Positions 41,801-53,362 of a DNA stretch of 64,000 bases are shown here, piece after piece (within the stretch, counting starts at the first letter, position 1; every line of letters starts with the position of its first letter). A program made the translations under genes and the position numbers. Source of the stretch: Scatophagus argus (taxonomy: Eukaryota > Chordata > Actinopteri > Scatophagidae); NCBI RefSeq assembly GCF_020382885.2, contig NC_058502.1, positions 10,753,950-10,817,949 of the forward strand, written 5' to 3'. The notes under the pieces were generated by a model. That model was not told the DNA's origin, did not search any database, and was given only the letters and a program-made list of their open reading frames with translations.

Positions 41801-43841
41801 GACCGAGGTCAGCCATCCTTCAGCACCACTGCAGTCGTCAAGATTGACATCACTGAAGCTGTAAGTTACAACAGAGTAGATGAGTAGATGACAATATGAC
41901 AAGTTCTACAGATGCTTTTTAAGTGATGCACTTCAAATACATAAAAAATAGCGTGTGCGAAGTTGCAACTACTAGTTCATCTCAATTTAATTGTTAGTGA
42001 TAAAAATACCATCATTGCTTCATGTTTTATGTTGCTCAGAGGTCGTTCTAGTTGTGGCCACAGCTTATGATTATTCTATAGAAATAATTATCATAGCAAT
42101 TCAGATTGTTTTACAGTGTAGTTACAGTATAACTTCTTTGCAACACCTAATTTCAATTCAACATTTTACACTTACAGTATGAGTGCATAGTACGAGTGCT
42201 CATTCCCTCCATATTTTAAGTAACTCTTTGTCATGCAAGCCCCGTTTGACTGATTTTAGTTAGAATAAACTGTAGCAAATTTACAAATTGTTTGTTTAAT
42301 CCTTACCTTTAGTTCAAACTAGTGTTGAAACATCTGATCAATTTGTATGTGGTGCAGCTTTTCTGCAGAATAACCTGTAACAATTGTTTGCTTAGATAGC
42401 AATTAAAAATTTGTAGTCATAAAAAAAAAAAAAAAAAAAAATCTCACAAAAATGCAATTGTCATGTTTTCAGATCAAATCCAGATTTTTCTCATACTTCT
42501 TGGGCCTAAGGAAACGTCCAGGGACTGTGTTTGGGATTTGTTTGACTGCTGTCACCTTCGCCATTTCACTGACAATCTTCATTTCAACTCTTATATACTG
42601 GAACTCTGTGAAAAAGTCCCGTATACAATCTCAGGGCAAGATCAGAAAGATTATAAGGAGGCCTGTGCCGTAGAGGAAGTTTGCCTTGAGATCATCATCA
42701 CAGCACAACAGTTGTTTTTACTCTGTGGTACTAAGAATTTGTGGCGAATCATTTTAAAAGAACAAGGCTGTGTCTGTAAAAGAGTACCGGAGCACAATAT
42801 AAACTATCCTCTCAACATGTTCATATGCTGTTGCTTTTTTCATGTTTTGATTTAGTACTCACTTTACAACACCACAAAATAACAGAATAATTTTTACACA
42901 AATTCATATGTTCATTCTCAGATTCTGGATGGTCTCAGCTAGTTTCCCAGTTAGCCTCTCTGATCTTGTCTTGACAAAATATAAAATAATAGAAGAATGT
43001 ATTTAAAAGAACTATAATTATCATGTTTTGGTGTGTTTCATTTGCAAGACATCCATCAGAAAACAGAAAAATAATTTTTAAATAAATAGTATTGTGGCAG
43101 TACATTTGCAGTAACTGGTCTCTCGATTTTACAGAATTTTGTATCTTGCACCTCAGGTGATACTGTTAGCCAAATAATGACTTTATGCACTACTACAGTA
43201 CATACACAGAACAATATTTACAATCTAATCTTTGTGTGACAGACTATGACTTCAGTCCCATGGATGTGAACTCTCCCTGTGCTCTTTTACAGACCCAACT
43301 CAATGGGGGGCCTTTGGGATCATTTTTCATGCAGAGTAGAAACAAGCCTATGCAGATCCTAGGCATGCTTGCTGGTGTCATTAGTCTCATGGTCATAGTC
43401 ACGATCATCATCTCCACTGCAACATTCATGCGCAACAAAAAGTCCAACCGGATCCTGCCTAACCGCCGTGTAAGGAGGAGACCAAGGAAACAGCAGACCT
43501 GGAACTTCAAAAACCCTTTCAAGAAGCCAGAAACTCAAGGAGAGAAATTCAGAGTAGAAGAGGAACAGCAGGAGCCGGAGGTCATCGTTGAGAATGTCAA
43601 CTACAACAACAATGTCAGCAATGTTGTGAGACAATGGCCCCCACCTCCTGCCCCATCTCTGCCCCCTCCACCACCCCCTTACATCCCAGGGGAGAGGCAG
43701 TGGGTGGTTCCCACCGTTTCAGCAACAGTGCCCATCAAACCTAAAAAGAAGCCAGTGATAACCAGACAGGACACTGTGAACAAAGCTTTGGTTTCAGAGC
43801 TCAAGATGAGACTCGAACAGAAGAGGTTGAAACATTACTAG
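32162..43841 (+). CDS. cdhr1: cadherin-related family member 1 (photoreceptor cadherin)
   Basis: Seventeen exons: 32162-32222, 33038-33133, 33670-33815, 33944-33994, 34115-34204, 34365-34451, 35164-35280, 35692-35835, 36681-36759, 36838-36938, 37119-37322, 38057-38209, 38347-38511, 39530-39597, 41279-41507, 41603-41860 and 43293-43841. All have GT-AG borders and matching phase. The joined frame is 865 aa; human CDHR1 is 859. Seen: a signal peptide at about residues 1-20, cadherin repeats with calcium motifs DTNDE (~128), DAQDMPP (~241), DLNNNPP (~347), DTNDNAP (~469) and DLNDHPP. A transmembrane helix follows at about 703-729. The tail is basic, then proline-rich with PPPPPP. Residues such as [20 protein letters not shown] are near-identical to human. 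Known for the family: it sits at the base of photoreceptor outer segments, is needed for disc organisation, and human mutations cause cone-rod dystrophy. It is convergent with lrit2. A second transmembrane exon lies before the last exon and is listed separately. Confidence 0.96.
38838..38898. repeat. (GATA)n microsatellite
   Basis: About fifteen GATA units, with a single GACA change near the end, inside intron 13 of cdhr1. Confidence 0.95.
42421..42441. repeat. poly(A) run
   Basis: About 21 A residues, 31 bp upstream of the alternative cdhr1 exon acceptor. The homopolymer may complicate assembly here. Confidence 0.8.
42473..42673 (+). CDS. cdhr1: alternative last exon of cdhr1 (second transmembrane/tail exon)
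   Basis: A 201-nt open frame starts right after a TTTTCAG acceptor and ends in TAG. The acceptor is phase 0, as is the donor of exon 16 (41860), so it can replace exon 17 in frame. Its 66 residues align without gaps through the membrane segment of exon 17: [15 protein letters not shown] against [15 protein letters not shown], then SLTIFIST against IVTIIIST, then KKSRI against KKSNRI. Both then turn basic (IIRRP against VRRRP). The alternative product would be 749 aa, with a tail of about 25 residues in place of about 136 and no proline-rich region. An AATAAA at 43081 could end the short transcript before exon 17. Homology and phase are seen; use in transcripts is inferred. Confidence 0.75.
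   Translation: MKSRFFSYFLGLRKRPGTVFGICLTAVTFAISLTIFISTLIYWNSVKKSRIQSQGKIRKIIRRPVP
43081..43086 (+). terminator. candidate poly(A) signal of short cdhr1 transcript
   Basis: AATAAA 408 nt after the stop of the alternative last exon and about 200 nt before the acceptor of exon 17. It is where a signal is needed if the alternative exon is terminal. Confidence 0.4.
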
Positions 43842-44154
43842 TGCTTGACGTAACAATCTCAGCTCTTGGTCCATTTAGGAGCACTTCTGAAGATTTCATG
43901 CAGCAGATCCGTCCAGTTGTCACCAGGAATGCACAAGTTTGAATTTCCAGATCTTCCCATGTTGCCATAGAGACAAATGGAAACTTTAAAATGGAAAACC
44001 AAATACTGAAGTGTGCAGACTTCATCTGAAAAGCATGAAGGTCATATGGTATGATCAAAAACTTCGCAATAGACACAAATTGGGCCTTGACTTGGACTGT
44101 TTTGTTGACTGACATTTTCAAAGCAAAGAGTAAACTTTAAAACTCAATCATTAA

Positions 44155-44172
44155 TGTGTGTGTGTGTGTGTG
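44155..44172. repeat. (TG)n tract
   Basis: Nine TG units within the cdhr1 3' UTR. Confidence 0.8.
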
Positions 44173-44725
44173 TACACGTGTGTCTGTGTTCATTTTCAGA
44201 CAGATTATACACACTGGAACAGCTTTCATCTGATGGAAGAAATTTCCCGTCATCATTCAGATCATGTTTTTCTTTGACATCCATTTATCGTTTGCTTCTG
44301 GTTGACACTTCTGTGTCATTTATTAACAGATAAATTCCACCTTTTGAACCTTTTGTTGACACACTAGTGGATTAGAGTTCCCAACCCAGATCCCTGGTGA
44401 CAAATGAAGTCATTCAGCAAGAAGCAAGCAACAAGCAAAACTGTTTATTTGGGATCCACCCAAGCTCCTTACAAGAGATTTCATGACACTTGAACTGACT
44501 AAAGAGATCAGTCTGAGGGAAGGGAAGCAAAGTGATCACGTTAGGACGACCTTTAATCCTACTGAGCAGGTGTAAAGCACTGTTCAGAGCCCTGGTTTGG
44601 AGCAGTCACGAAATGTTTAATTTCAGATTTAAAAGACTGTGTTTCATTTGTTTACTATTGTATATCTGGTTGTTTATGTGTTTCAATTGGTGTCTTTTTT
44701 GTCAAAAAATTTATCTGTCGTTATC

Positions 44726-44731
44726 AATAAA
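44726..44731 (+). terminator. candidate poly(A) signal of full-length cdhr1
   Basis: AATAAA about 885 nt after the cdhr1 stop codon. The intervening DNA has no other coding feature, which fits a 3' UTR of about 0.9 kb. Confidence 0.5.
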
Positions 44732-44749
44732 AACATCATTTGTAATTTC

Positions 44750-47700
44750 AGCAGTGGTGAAAAATGTGCTCAAGTAAAGTAGCAAACACAGGTGACACAG
44801 GTATACAGGTAAAAAGTACAGAAATGTCGATTTTATAATGTCAGTGTTACATTATTAGACTATAAATTATTTGATTATTGATGCAACAAGGAGCCAATTT
44901 AACTGCTTCATATATTTTTAGGTAATCTATAGCAGTGCATCATCTAGTAAAGTGATCACATTTATCCAAATCTTAATCTGAACTCTGTTCCTCAAAGTTC
45001 TTCAAAAGCATAGTGACTGAGAAAATATTCTTTGTTACTTTCTACCAATGAATTTAAATGTATATGAATATGCAATTGGATCTTTGACAAAAGAAGCAGA
45101 CCAGTTGTACCTTTAAAAAGATATTTTAGATTTTCACTTACTTAGGCCTATCTGGTCTCAACCGGCTACAGATGTCCAGGATTAGAACATACTGAATCCA
45201 GGACACTCAGATCATTAGACTGTCGCCTTGAAGGCTCTGTGAAACACGGCAGCTTTGTTACCTTTTAACACCTTTTTCATCAGCCTGCAAATATACTCTA
45301 CTGCCCCCCTCTGGAGACGGAGTAGAAACTGCTTGACCACAGCCCAGTGTTTGAAGACAAAGAGGGTCTTGGTTCCTTAAATAAAATGACACTGACTGAC
45401 ACTAATGATTTTATAGCCTTAAGGGAGACTTTATTGAATCATATTCCTCCCTGACAAAGCAGAGGAAAGAAGTTAGTCTAGCATGCGCTATTGTTAAACT
45501 TAGAGCAATATATGAACATGGCAGTGTATCCAAAAAAGTAATGTAGGACATATTGTAAGAGGAAGGCTATATGTATGAGTTTAGATGTCTTACACAACAG
45601 TATTACATTTGCTGTTTTATTTATTTATTTATTTTGGCGAAACCTCACCAGATGTTGTTCAAATATGTAATACATTATCCTGGTGCACGCCCTTTTGCTC
45701 TCCTTAGGTCCAATATCAATGTGAGCACTACCAATTATGAAGTTACACTGAACCACTCACTGGGTATTTGTGTAGACATCATGACCAACATGCACACGAT
45801 TTCAAAGTTACATAAAACATGAAATTTGCAGATTACACTCTCTAATCCAAGGACCAACTTGTTCATCTTTGTACAATATTGCATCCTTGGCTAAAAGCCA
45901 AAAGTCCATCTGCCCTGATCTATTTTGGATGGACAAGATGTGTGCGACTGGCATCAAACTTTCTGCAGCCTCAGCTGGCACATTTCACATGGTTATGATG
46001 ACGCAGAGCAGTCTCTGGGGATTATTTGTGGTGTTATTTGACAAAGTAAAAACTGCCTAAACTCAGTCAGATTATACGTGCATATGCTTTTTTCACAAAT
46101 ATGTGATGGGTTGCTGTTTTCAAGTCTTCACAGTCCCAAATATTCTTGAGGTATGAAAATCAAATTTCAAATCATAATCGTCACACACATGAACACAAAA
46201 ACTTTTCAGTGTTGCAAGCTGTTAATGCTCTGAAATGAAATGAGGGAACATGAGGAGCAGCCCAAATGATCATGCATTATGCCATGTTAAGAGGCAGTCA
46301 GGATTACTGGGCTATTTGATAGAGGATTACAGAGTTAAAAGTTGCAAAGAGCATTGATGCTTTAAAATGAAAGAAAGCTATGCACAGGGTTGAAAAACCC
46401 TGGGATGTGTTTAGAGCACCAGTGGTTTAAAATGTAAATGAAATATTTGCTTTTTGGGATAAGAAAACTAAAGAAAAGCATCATATGTACATGGTTAACT
46501 TATCAACTTTGAACATTGCAGCCCATGAGATCAACATCTGTTGTAAGTGTAGTGTTTAAATAATACACTGCTTTATGCAACATGGTATGTACAACATGAT
46601 ATATAAGTCCAAAACGAGAATTCATATTGTCCTGTGTAATACGCAGGATTACAACAAAAACCAGCATCAACCCAACACTCACAAATGATATAAATACATC
46701 TTAACAAGCAAGAAAGCAGATGTGTCTGTGCCCCAGAAAATGAGAGAAGCCAATCTCAACTTGTCACTTAAAACCCTGATCTTAAGTCAGTGGAAGTGAG
46801 CCCCAGTAGCATCAAAGGAGACAGCACATGGAGGTGGAAGAGGGGGGCTCATGTGATCTGATCATAAAGAGAGGCCGTGAGGGGATATTGCAGAGGATGC
46901 CAGTGTTTGGGTATTATGTCAAATGAACAATGCCATTGGCCAAGGCATATCCGTTGTGCCATCTGTCTGTGCTGGACAGTGCAGATCATGTGTGACGCAT
47001 GGCTGCTGTGTGTTGTGTTCACAGAAGTGAGAGGCAAGGAACTGTGACGTACATGCACAGTGAGCATCAGGGAGGATTAAACATATGGAATTTCTCTCTC
47101 TCTTGACAGTGTCTCTTTGTTGAGCCGCCATGGACAGAGAGTAGCAAAAAGAGGGAATTCTGGGCTGAAAACAATTTGACCTGACTCATTCAAAGTGCTG
47201 CAGTCTCACCAAAGCTTTAGATAAAGTATGAACAGCAGGAATGATTAGAAGAAATAAAATCTGAGGTGTCATGTGGGCACATGATTGTTGATTTAAGACA
47301 AACTTTGGGAACCTAACCATTAACCTCACTTTGCCAGTGTCAAACGTTGACAATAAACGGTAAAAGATTTAATTAACAAAGCAATTTAATACAAATTATA
47401 TTATTCGTTACTTGACAGCCATAGCCATAGCCACAGCCAGTCATAAAAGAGATGATAATTTAAGTTTTTGACACTTTGTTTGATATTTGGTCACTCCTAC
47501 TGCTGCTTTTAAAGAACTATCCCAAGGACAAATGTCAGAAAACAGTCACACACACATACACGCACACACACACACACATACAAAATTCACAGTCTCATTT
47601 AAAATGAAATGCTGCAAAGATTTCATATTGTGGTTTTAGCGAAATCCACTGAAACATGAGGTGTTGTCTTATATGAGCAATAAAATAACTCAATATAGAA

Positions 47701-48110
47701 TAGTAACATACTGTACACTAATTTGACTATGTTATTGAAGTCACGGTCTACTGACACAGTGCACAATCGCTTATTATTTCACAAAATTACCACTTGGTTT
47801 TCTTGTTCCACATCCACTATTATGTTACAGTAAAAATATGTCAACTTATTTCATAACGTTGAGACAAGAAGCCAATATGAAATTAGTCTGATCAAAAGAT
47901 AAATATACACACACATACAGAAACACATCAAACAATATCAAAGTGCTATGAGAATTACATAAAAAATAAAGCAGAAGATAAAGTAACAAACTACACTGAA
48001 ATACTTTTTTTTAGAAATGCACTCATCAGCAGTAATTGTGAGCACTCCTAAACTCTTAAACCAATCACAAAGGCTTCATACAAAGCAGCAGTTTAAAATG
48101 AGTGATAAGC
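44750..48110. other. intergenic DNA between convergent cdhr1 and lrit2
   Basis: No gene is supported. Short frames at 45571-45822 and 46849-47131 show no domain. A CA-rich tract lies at 47545-47579. The region separates the 3' ends of two genes running toward each other. Confidence 0.5.
47545..47579. repeat. imperfect (CA)n tract
   Basis: CA units interrupted by TA and GC steps. Confidence 0.8.
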
Positions 48111-48114
48111 GACA

Positions 48115-48120
48115 TTTAAT
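48115..48120 (-). terminator. candidate poly(A) signal of lrit2
   Basis: The plus strand reads TTTAAT, so the minus strand has ATTAAA, the common variant hexamer, about 310 nt past the lrit2 stop. I found no canonical AATAAA nearer on that strand. Confidence 0.3.
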
Positions 48121-48430
48121 CATATCGTGACAATAAGACGAAAGAAAACAGACTGCAGCACATTCTCTACACTGGTGCAAATCCTTCAATTACATTCTTG
48201 ACATAACGGTCACCATTCACATCTTTGCAACAAACTCCTCGTCCTAGAACAGAGGAAGAGATAAGATTAAAACCAAGGCAGACAATATCGTCATTCTTCT
48301 GAATACTGTACTCATTCAAGCATACAGCAGATCTATTATCATTATATTTTACAAAAAGAACTGATACAGGGGGACGCTGGTCTATTGCAAGGTCAGTTTA
48401 ACGTTTTCCCTTGTTCTAACACAAAGCAAT

Positions 48431-51400
48431 TTAATATAGTTCAGCCGTGAGTCTGCTGTGGTCAGCCCTGCCCTTATGCAGTCGGTCATCTGACCTCCTC
48501 CTCACCTTCCTGTCCTCACTGGAATCTTTGTTGACCAGGCCCTCGTCGCTGGCGGCCTGCAGGCTGTCGAAGGTTCCTTGCCTCTCTCGCTCCATCGTCG
48601 ACGAGCTGTTTTCCCTCCGCCGGTTCTTCCAGGAGTTCATGATACCCTCCAGGCAGGCGAGCTTAGTGTCAGTGGTGCAAGCATACATCCCGATAGGCAC
48701 AGCCAGCACCATGGCTAAAACTATCACCACTATATGAATCAGCTTCTCTCTCTGTTCCATCTCAGTAATGTCACTTCCTGTTACAAACACAATGCACTGG
48801 CCGGGACGCGGTGACTGGTTCTTAAGGGTTACACAGATTTCATATTTGGTAGCAGGCATCAGATCAGAGACGGAGTAAGAGTGAATCCCAGGGCCGATGT
48901 AGATCATTTCTTTCTTATCAGCATCTGCGCGGCCAAAGTGGATGGTGAACCAGGTTTCAGCTGGGTGGTCCAGGGCAGCGAACCACTCAATGGAGATGCC
49001 ACGCACTGTCTGTTTGGCGATGCGGATGTCAATGTAGACGTTTTCATCACCAGCAGCAGGTGGAGCCGGCATGCCAGGGAGCAGCGATGACTGGGAGCCA
49101 CCAGGAGAGTAGACGTCCAGGAGGATGTTGACAGAGGAGTTTCCGATGAAGTTGATGGCAGTGCAGGTGTAGACACCACGGTCAGCGGCATGGAGGGTGG
49201 GGATCACCAGGAGTGATCTGATGGTGTCTTCATCCACTCTTTCCTGAGACTCTGGCAGAATACCAGGGATATCCAGTGTTATTTTATCAGACATTCAAGC
49301 TTAGACATTAAAACTCAGTGTGGAAAAACATAGTTTTGTTAATTATCTTAAGATGTTTTTCCACATATCACAAAGTTTAAAACAATTTATTTCAACAAAT
49401 ACAGGTAACCAATGAATTACACCACTTAGTCCGATTAAAGAGGCTGGACAACATGAGCCCTACACACATACTAATATTACTGTGATTATATATCAAATAT
49501 CAATTAATCAATCAGTATGTAATCTAAGAATTTTGCCAGACCAGCAATCCAGAGGGGACATTTACAAAACAGGCTTATTGTGCTGTTTATCAGTTATAAG
49601 CCATTCATAAGTGATTACTAAAATATTTACGTTACACATCCTTGTGAATGACTGATCAATATTTAAAATTACAAATGACTAGCCTTTGCTGCTGGCTAAT
49701 TAAGCAGCGAGAATAACTTTACTAATTAACACTTCTTACTGTTGAGCTGATGGCTTATCGGCTTATTAGAGACTCGTTACTTTATATATATTAATGATTT
49801 TATTTATGACATGATTATTAATGACTCACAACTGAGATATTTCACAACCTGGCAACCAAAAAGCCACTCTTATTAATGGATTATAACTGAAGCATTGATA
49901 GATCACTGATAACCAGTATGAAACCATAATGTAGGCCTTTTGGGGTGTCTTTTTATAGTAGAAAATGTGGATTTTTTTTCTTATTCATTATTTTGATGAT
50001 TACTTTTAATTCTCTGGTTTCTACCCAATGTAATGAGATAGATGACTGTTAGCACCAGCGGGAGAAGCAGCATGATTGCTGTTTGTTTATGATGGATACT
50101 TGCAGTCGTGATCTGCAGTAAGCACTTCGCTCTAAAGGTTAAGTCTTACACGGATGTTTACTTAACTACACAGTAGCGCAACACGGCTGACATTAGGTAG
50201 GCTACAGTGCAATCTCCGACACTCTTAATCAGCTCTGATGGCGTTGTGCAGATTGAAAGAATCAGTGGTGATTATATGACGGTGGGCCGATATCCAGATT
50301 TAACCTTCTTCATCTTGAGGAGGGTTCATGTGGGTCTGCGATTAAAATGTGTGTTTAAGTATCTAATTTACCACAAGTTATTACTCCAGCTGGGTGTGTG
50401 GACGATGTGCTGCAGACATCACACTCTTACCATGAAATCCTCTGATTATCTTCAGACCATATGTCCACCACACCGCGGGGTCTGGCCTGGCCTTGGCGAG
50501 GCAGCGCAGAGTGAGGTTGGCGCCCAGGGGCAGGCTGATGTTGGGGGACGGGGTAGTGACGACGGGCTTCATGCACGCCTGCAGCTCTATCTCGTGGAAG
50601 AACTTGCCCGCTTTAAAGTCCGGCCCTGAGCAGGTCAAGTAGGAGTTCATCAGTATAATCGGGGGGCTTAGGGACCTGATGAATTCCACGAAGCCCTTCA
50701 GGCGGCAGTCGCAGAGCCAGGCGTTGTCGTGGAGCGCCAGGACAACGTTGGGCCCGAAAGCGGTCGCCTCCCGCTCCTCCATGTTCTGCAGTTTCTGGTA
50801 AAGTGGCCAGTTTTGGAAGACCTCCTTCGATATGACTGTAAGCCGATTGAAGGATAAGTCTAAGTAAGTCAGACCTGGCAAAAATTTTAACGCATGCTCC
50901 GGCAGGACGTCGAGCTGGTTGTGCTTCAGATCCAGGATCTTGAGGGCCGGCGTGTCCTCGAACGCTGTCCATGGTACTGAACGCAGTTTGTTCCCCTGCA
51001 GACGGAGCTCAGTTAAGTTCCCTAAACCCTCCAGGCCCCTTGAGTTTATCACTGTGATATCATTAAAGTTCAGCCACAAGTTCTCCAAGGCGGGCGTTTG
51101 TGAGAAAGCTCCTCTCGGTATTTCAGTGAAGTGAGATTTTTCTATGCGTATTTTGGTCATATCATCTGGTAGGTTCTTTGGTATGGCGCCAAACGCGCTG
51201 TCCTCCATGCATACGAGCGATCTGTGATTAAAGAGAGGAGTTTAAATGAACATTTGGTGACTGTAAATTGGAGTCACACGTCAGTCGAGGGTTTAAAGCC
51301 AGAAAAGCCTTTTCTTTTGTTTTATTTTAACTTTTATATATAAATTATGCGTTTTTCCTACCATATGTTTTTAATTTACCCACAATCACCCACTGACACA

Positions 51401-51543
51401 GTTACCAAGGTTAAGACTGAAATCAGGTCTTACCTCCCATGACGGTCTTCTACACAGCTGCACCCGAGCAAACATTGAGAATAAGTTTCGTACGCCTGAA
51501 TGTTGAACGAAACTATAACTAGAAGGTAACAAATTATGTCCAT
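48431..51543 (-). CDS. lrit2: leucine-rich repeat, Ig-like and transmembrane protein 2
   Basis: Three exons on the minus strand: 51543-51434, 51221-50431 and 49251-48431, giving 573 aa; human LRIT2 is 550. Seen in order: signal peptide ending about residue 18 (FNIQA), an N-terminal LRR cap with paired cysteines, leucine-rich repeats at about 71-176, and a C-terminal LRR cap at about 203-256 ([12 protein letters not shown]). An Ig C2 domain has Cys277 and Cys330 (GVYTC). An FN3 domain lies at about 371-458 and a transmembrane helix at about 471-492. A basic, Ser/Glu-rich tail follows. The exon-3 acceptor was set by phase: joining there makes the stretch from the Ig tryptophan to the second Ig cysteine 43 residues, equal to human. 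Assignment to LRIT2 rests on blocks such as [11 protein letters not shown] and [11 protein letters not shown] and on its place next to cdhr1. Retinal membrane protein; specific role less known than LRIT1. Confidence 0.94.
49591..49892. repeat. fold-back (MITE-like) element in lrit2 intron 2
   Basis: The left end reads CAGTTATAAGCCATTCATAA. The right end, read on the minus strand, is TTCAGTTATAATCCATTAAT, an imperfect inverted repeat of about 25 bp. The interior is AT-rich with many TTAAT motifs and no frame. This is seen directly; the family name is unknown. Confidence 0.5.
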
Positions 51544-51627
51544 AGTCCGCGAAAATTCCTAAAGTTGAGGGCTACATTCGTGCTCAAAACATGCCGAGTG
51601 CGGCAGACAAGAGAAGCCTATTAAGCT

Positions 51628-51633
51628 TAATCC
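51628..51633 (+). promoter_or_regulatory. CRX/OTX-type site upstream of lrit2
   Basis: TAATCC on the plus strand, 85 bp before the lrit2 start (gene on minus strand). It lies in a partly palindromic ATTAAGCTTAATCC. This is consistent with photoreceptor expression and weak as a lone 6-mer. Confidence 0.35.
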
Positions 51634-52336
51634 CTGACGTACCGCGCACTCAACAAGTGCAGGCGTCAAATTCTTGGGAAAGACACGCACGCTTGACATT
51701 TAACAAAGTCAGAAGGTGTGAGCCGCTAAATGTTTATTTCCCAACCACTTTCTGAGAAGTCAACCTTTATGAATTTAATGTAATTAATAATGTAACCTGT
51801 GCGTTATCGATCACTTGTAAGCCAATAATAAGAACGAAATTCTTAGTAAATCTTTGGGTTGCCAGTTTGAGAAAAATCCCTCTTACTGTTATTTGCTTTT
51901 TCTATTTGGTTAGAAAAAGCGCACTTATAAAAGTTGGCAATGCGTCAGCAAACATTCATAATTATTTTTTTGTCAAAATTCATTTTTTATCCAGAAAAAA
52001 GTGGCCCATTAGAGAGTTTTATTGATGAATTGAAAATAAAAAGAGAAATATCCAGCTCGACAATATAAACTTGTCAGAGGAACTTTCTCAGTCTGGCAAC
52101 CCAAAAGTTTTTTTCCTCAGTGCATATAAATGGAGCTTGATTTATAAAGCATTACTAAATAATTTACTGATATTAATAAAGCCATTACAAGTTACAAACT
52201 CATTAAAATTGGTGACTTATCACAAAGTGGTACCTTCGACCACCTGCAAGTCAAGAGCTGACTAACCCACACGCATAATGGAGAGTGGAGATATAATAAC
52301 ACACAGTAAGGCAAACCAGATATGTATATATAAAAG

Positions 52337-52342
52337 TTTATT
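52337..52342 (-). terminator. candidate poly(A) signal of lrit1
   Basis: The plus strand reads TTTATT, so the minus strand has AATAAA, about 1.0 kb past the lrit1 stop. The DNA between is otherwise unexplained and is probably 3' UTR. Confidence 0.4.
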
Positions 52343-53189
52343 TAACTATATTCAAATAATATCATTGGAATGAATAGATCTACATTTAATGGGGTAATGA
52401 TGCCTCTAGGTGGCACAAAACAGGTACATTGAGCTATTTCAGTATGTGTCTCATTGCTGGGAATAGAAATCATTTAACATTCCATTTTGCATAATTTCCA
52501 GCATATTTACAAAGTGTCATAGTTCAGTCCTTTCTGTACTTCTCTCCAGCTCCAGCTTTTCTCCATTCGCCAGCGTGTCGGGCCATGCCTGTGTGTATAT
52601 CTTCTCTGAGAACATATGACAGATATATACAGAGGCACAGACTTAACTGTATATGTAAGTGTACATCATCTAGTAAGTATATACAAATCATACACATACA
52701 TATAGGATATAAACAGTATCAACCACTGAGTTCCCTTTAAGTCAGATCAGGTTGCAGAGGTTTCTTCGCTGGGCCATGCTAATGAGATGAAAGATAAATT
52801 ATGATGACTGTTAGGCTCTTTCAGTTTTTGACATATTTTTCTCTTACAGGCTTAGTGATAAAAAAACATTCTTTTAGACATAAAAGCATGAATATATTTG
52901 AATGTTTTCTTACTATTAATGTATGGATACACGTAACAGTCCAGTGAGTTTCACACTATCTTCAAAAAACATGATATATTCTACATATGCATGGAAAATA
53001 AAGGTAATTAAAATGGTAAATACTCTCTAAACTGATATTTCCATTATAGTGCAGCGTGCAAAAGTCCTCTGATAGAAGTTGGCTCTCTGTGGCGGTGGAG
53101 TTGGCGGCATGATCCAGCGAGGAGGGACAGGTGGGGGGGAATCCCATGGCGTGGGCGTCCGAGAGCGCGTGGGAGGGGGACTGACGTCA

Positions 53190-53320
53190 GGATGTTGTTG
53201 AGAGTGAGAGTACGGGTAGTGATGGGGATATGGATGTGGGTGGTCATGGGGATGTGTGTGGTGACGGGGATGTGAATAGCTATTGGGGTTCAGACTGGGA
53301 CGCGGATATGGATAAGTGTG
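53190..53320. repeat. degenerate GGGGATATGGATGTG-type tandem tract
   Basis: Repeats of a GGGGATRTG unit spaced 12-20 bp apart, directly downstream of the lrit1 stop in its likely 3' UTR. The 67-codon minus-strand frame here (53044-53247) is a by-product of the repeat. Confidence 0.55.
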
Positions 53321-53362
53321 AGGGAGGTGACGTGGAGCAGGAGCCGGAGCTGGAGCATGATG

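Noticed and set aside
43185..43292. Upstream extension of the last cdhr1 exon
   Set aside because: The open frame continues into intron, but the TTTTACAG acceptor at 43292 gives phase 0 and matches the human junction.
49252..49294. Extending lrit2 exon 3 upstream to the ATG at 49294
   Set aside because: A stop precedes it in frame. The acceptor at 49252 gives correct phase and an Ig spacing identical to human.
53044..53247. 67-codon minus-strand frame after lrit1
   Set aside because: Lies in a degenerate tandem repeat in the probable 3' UTR.
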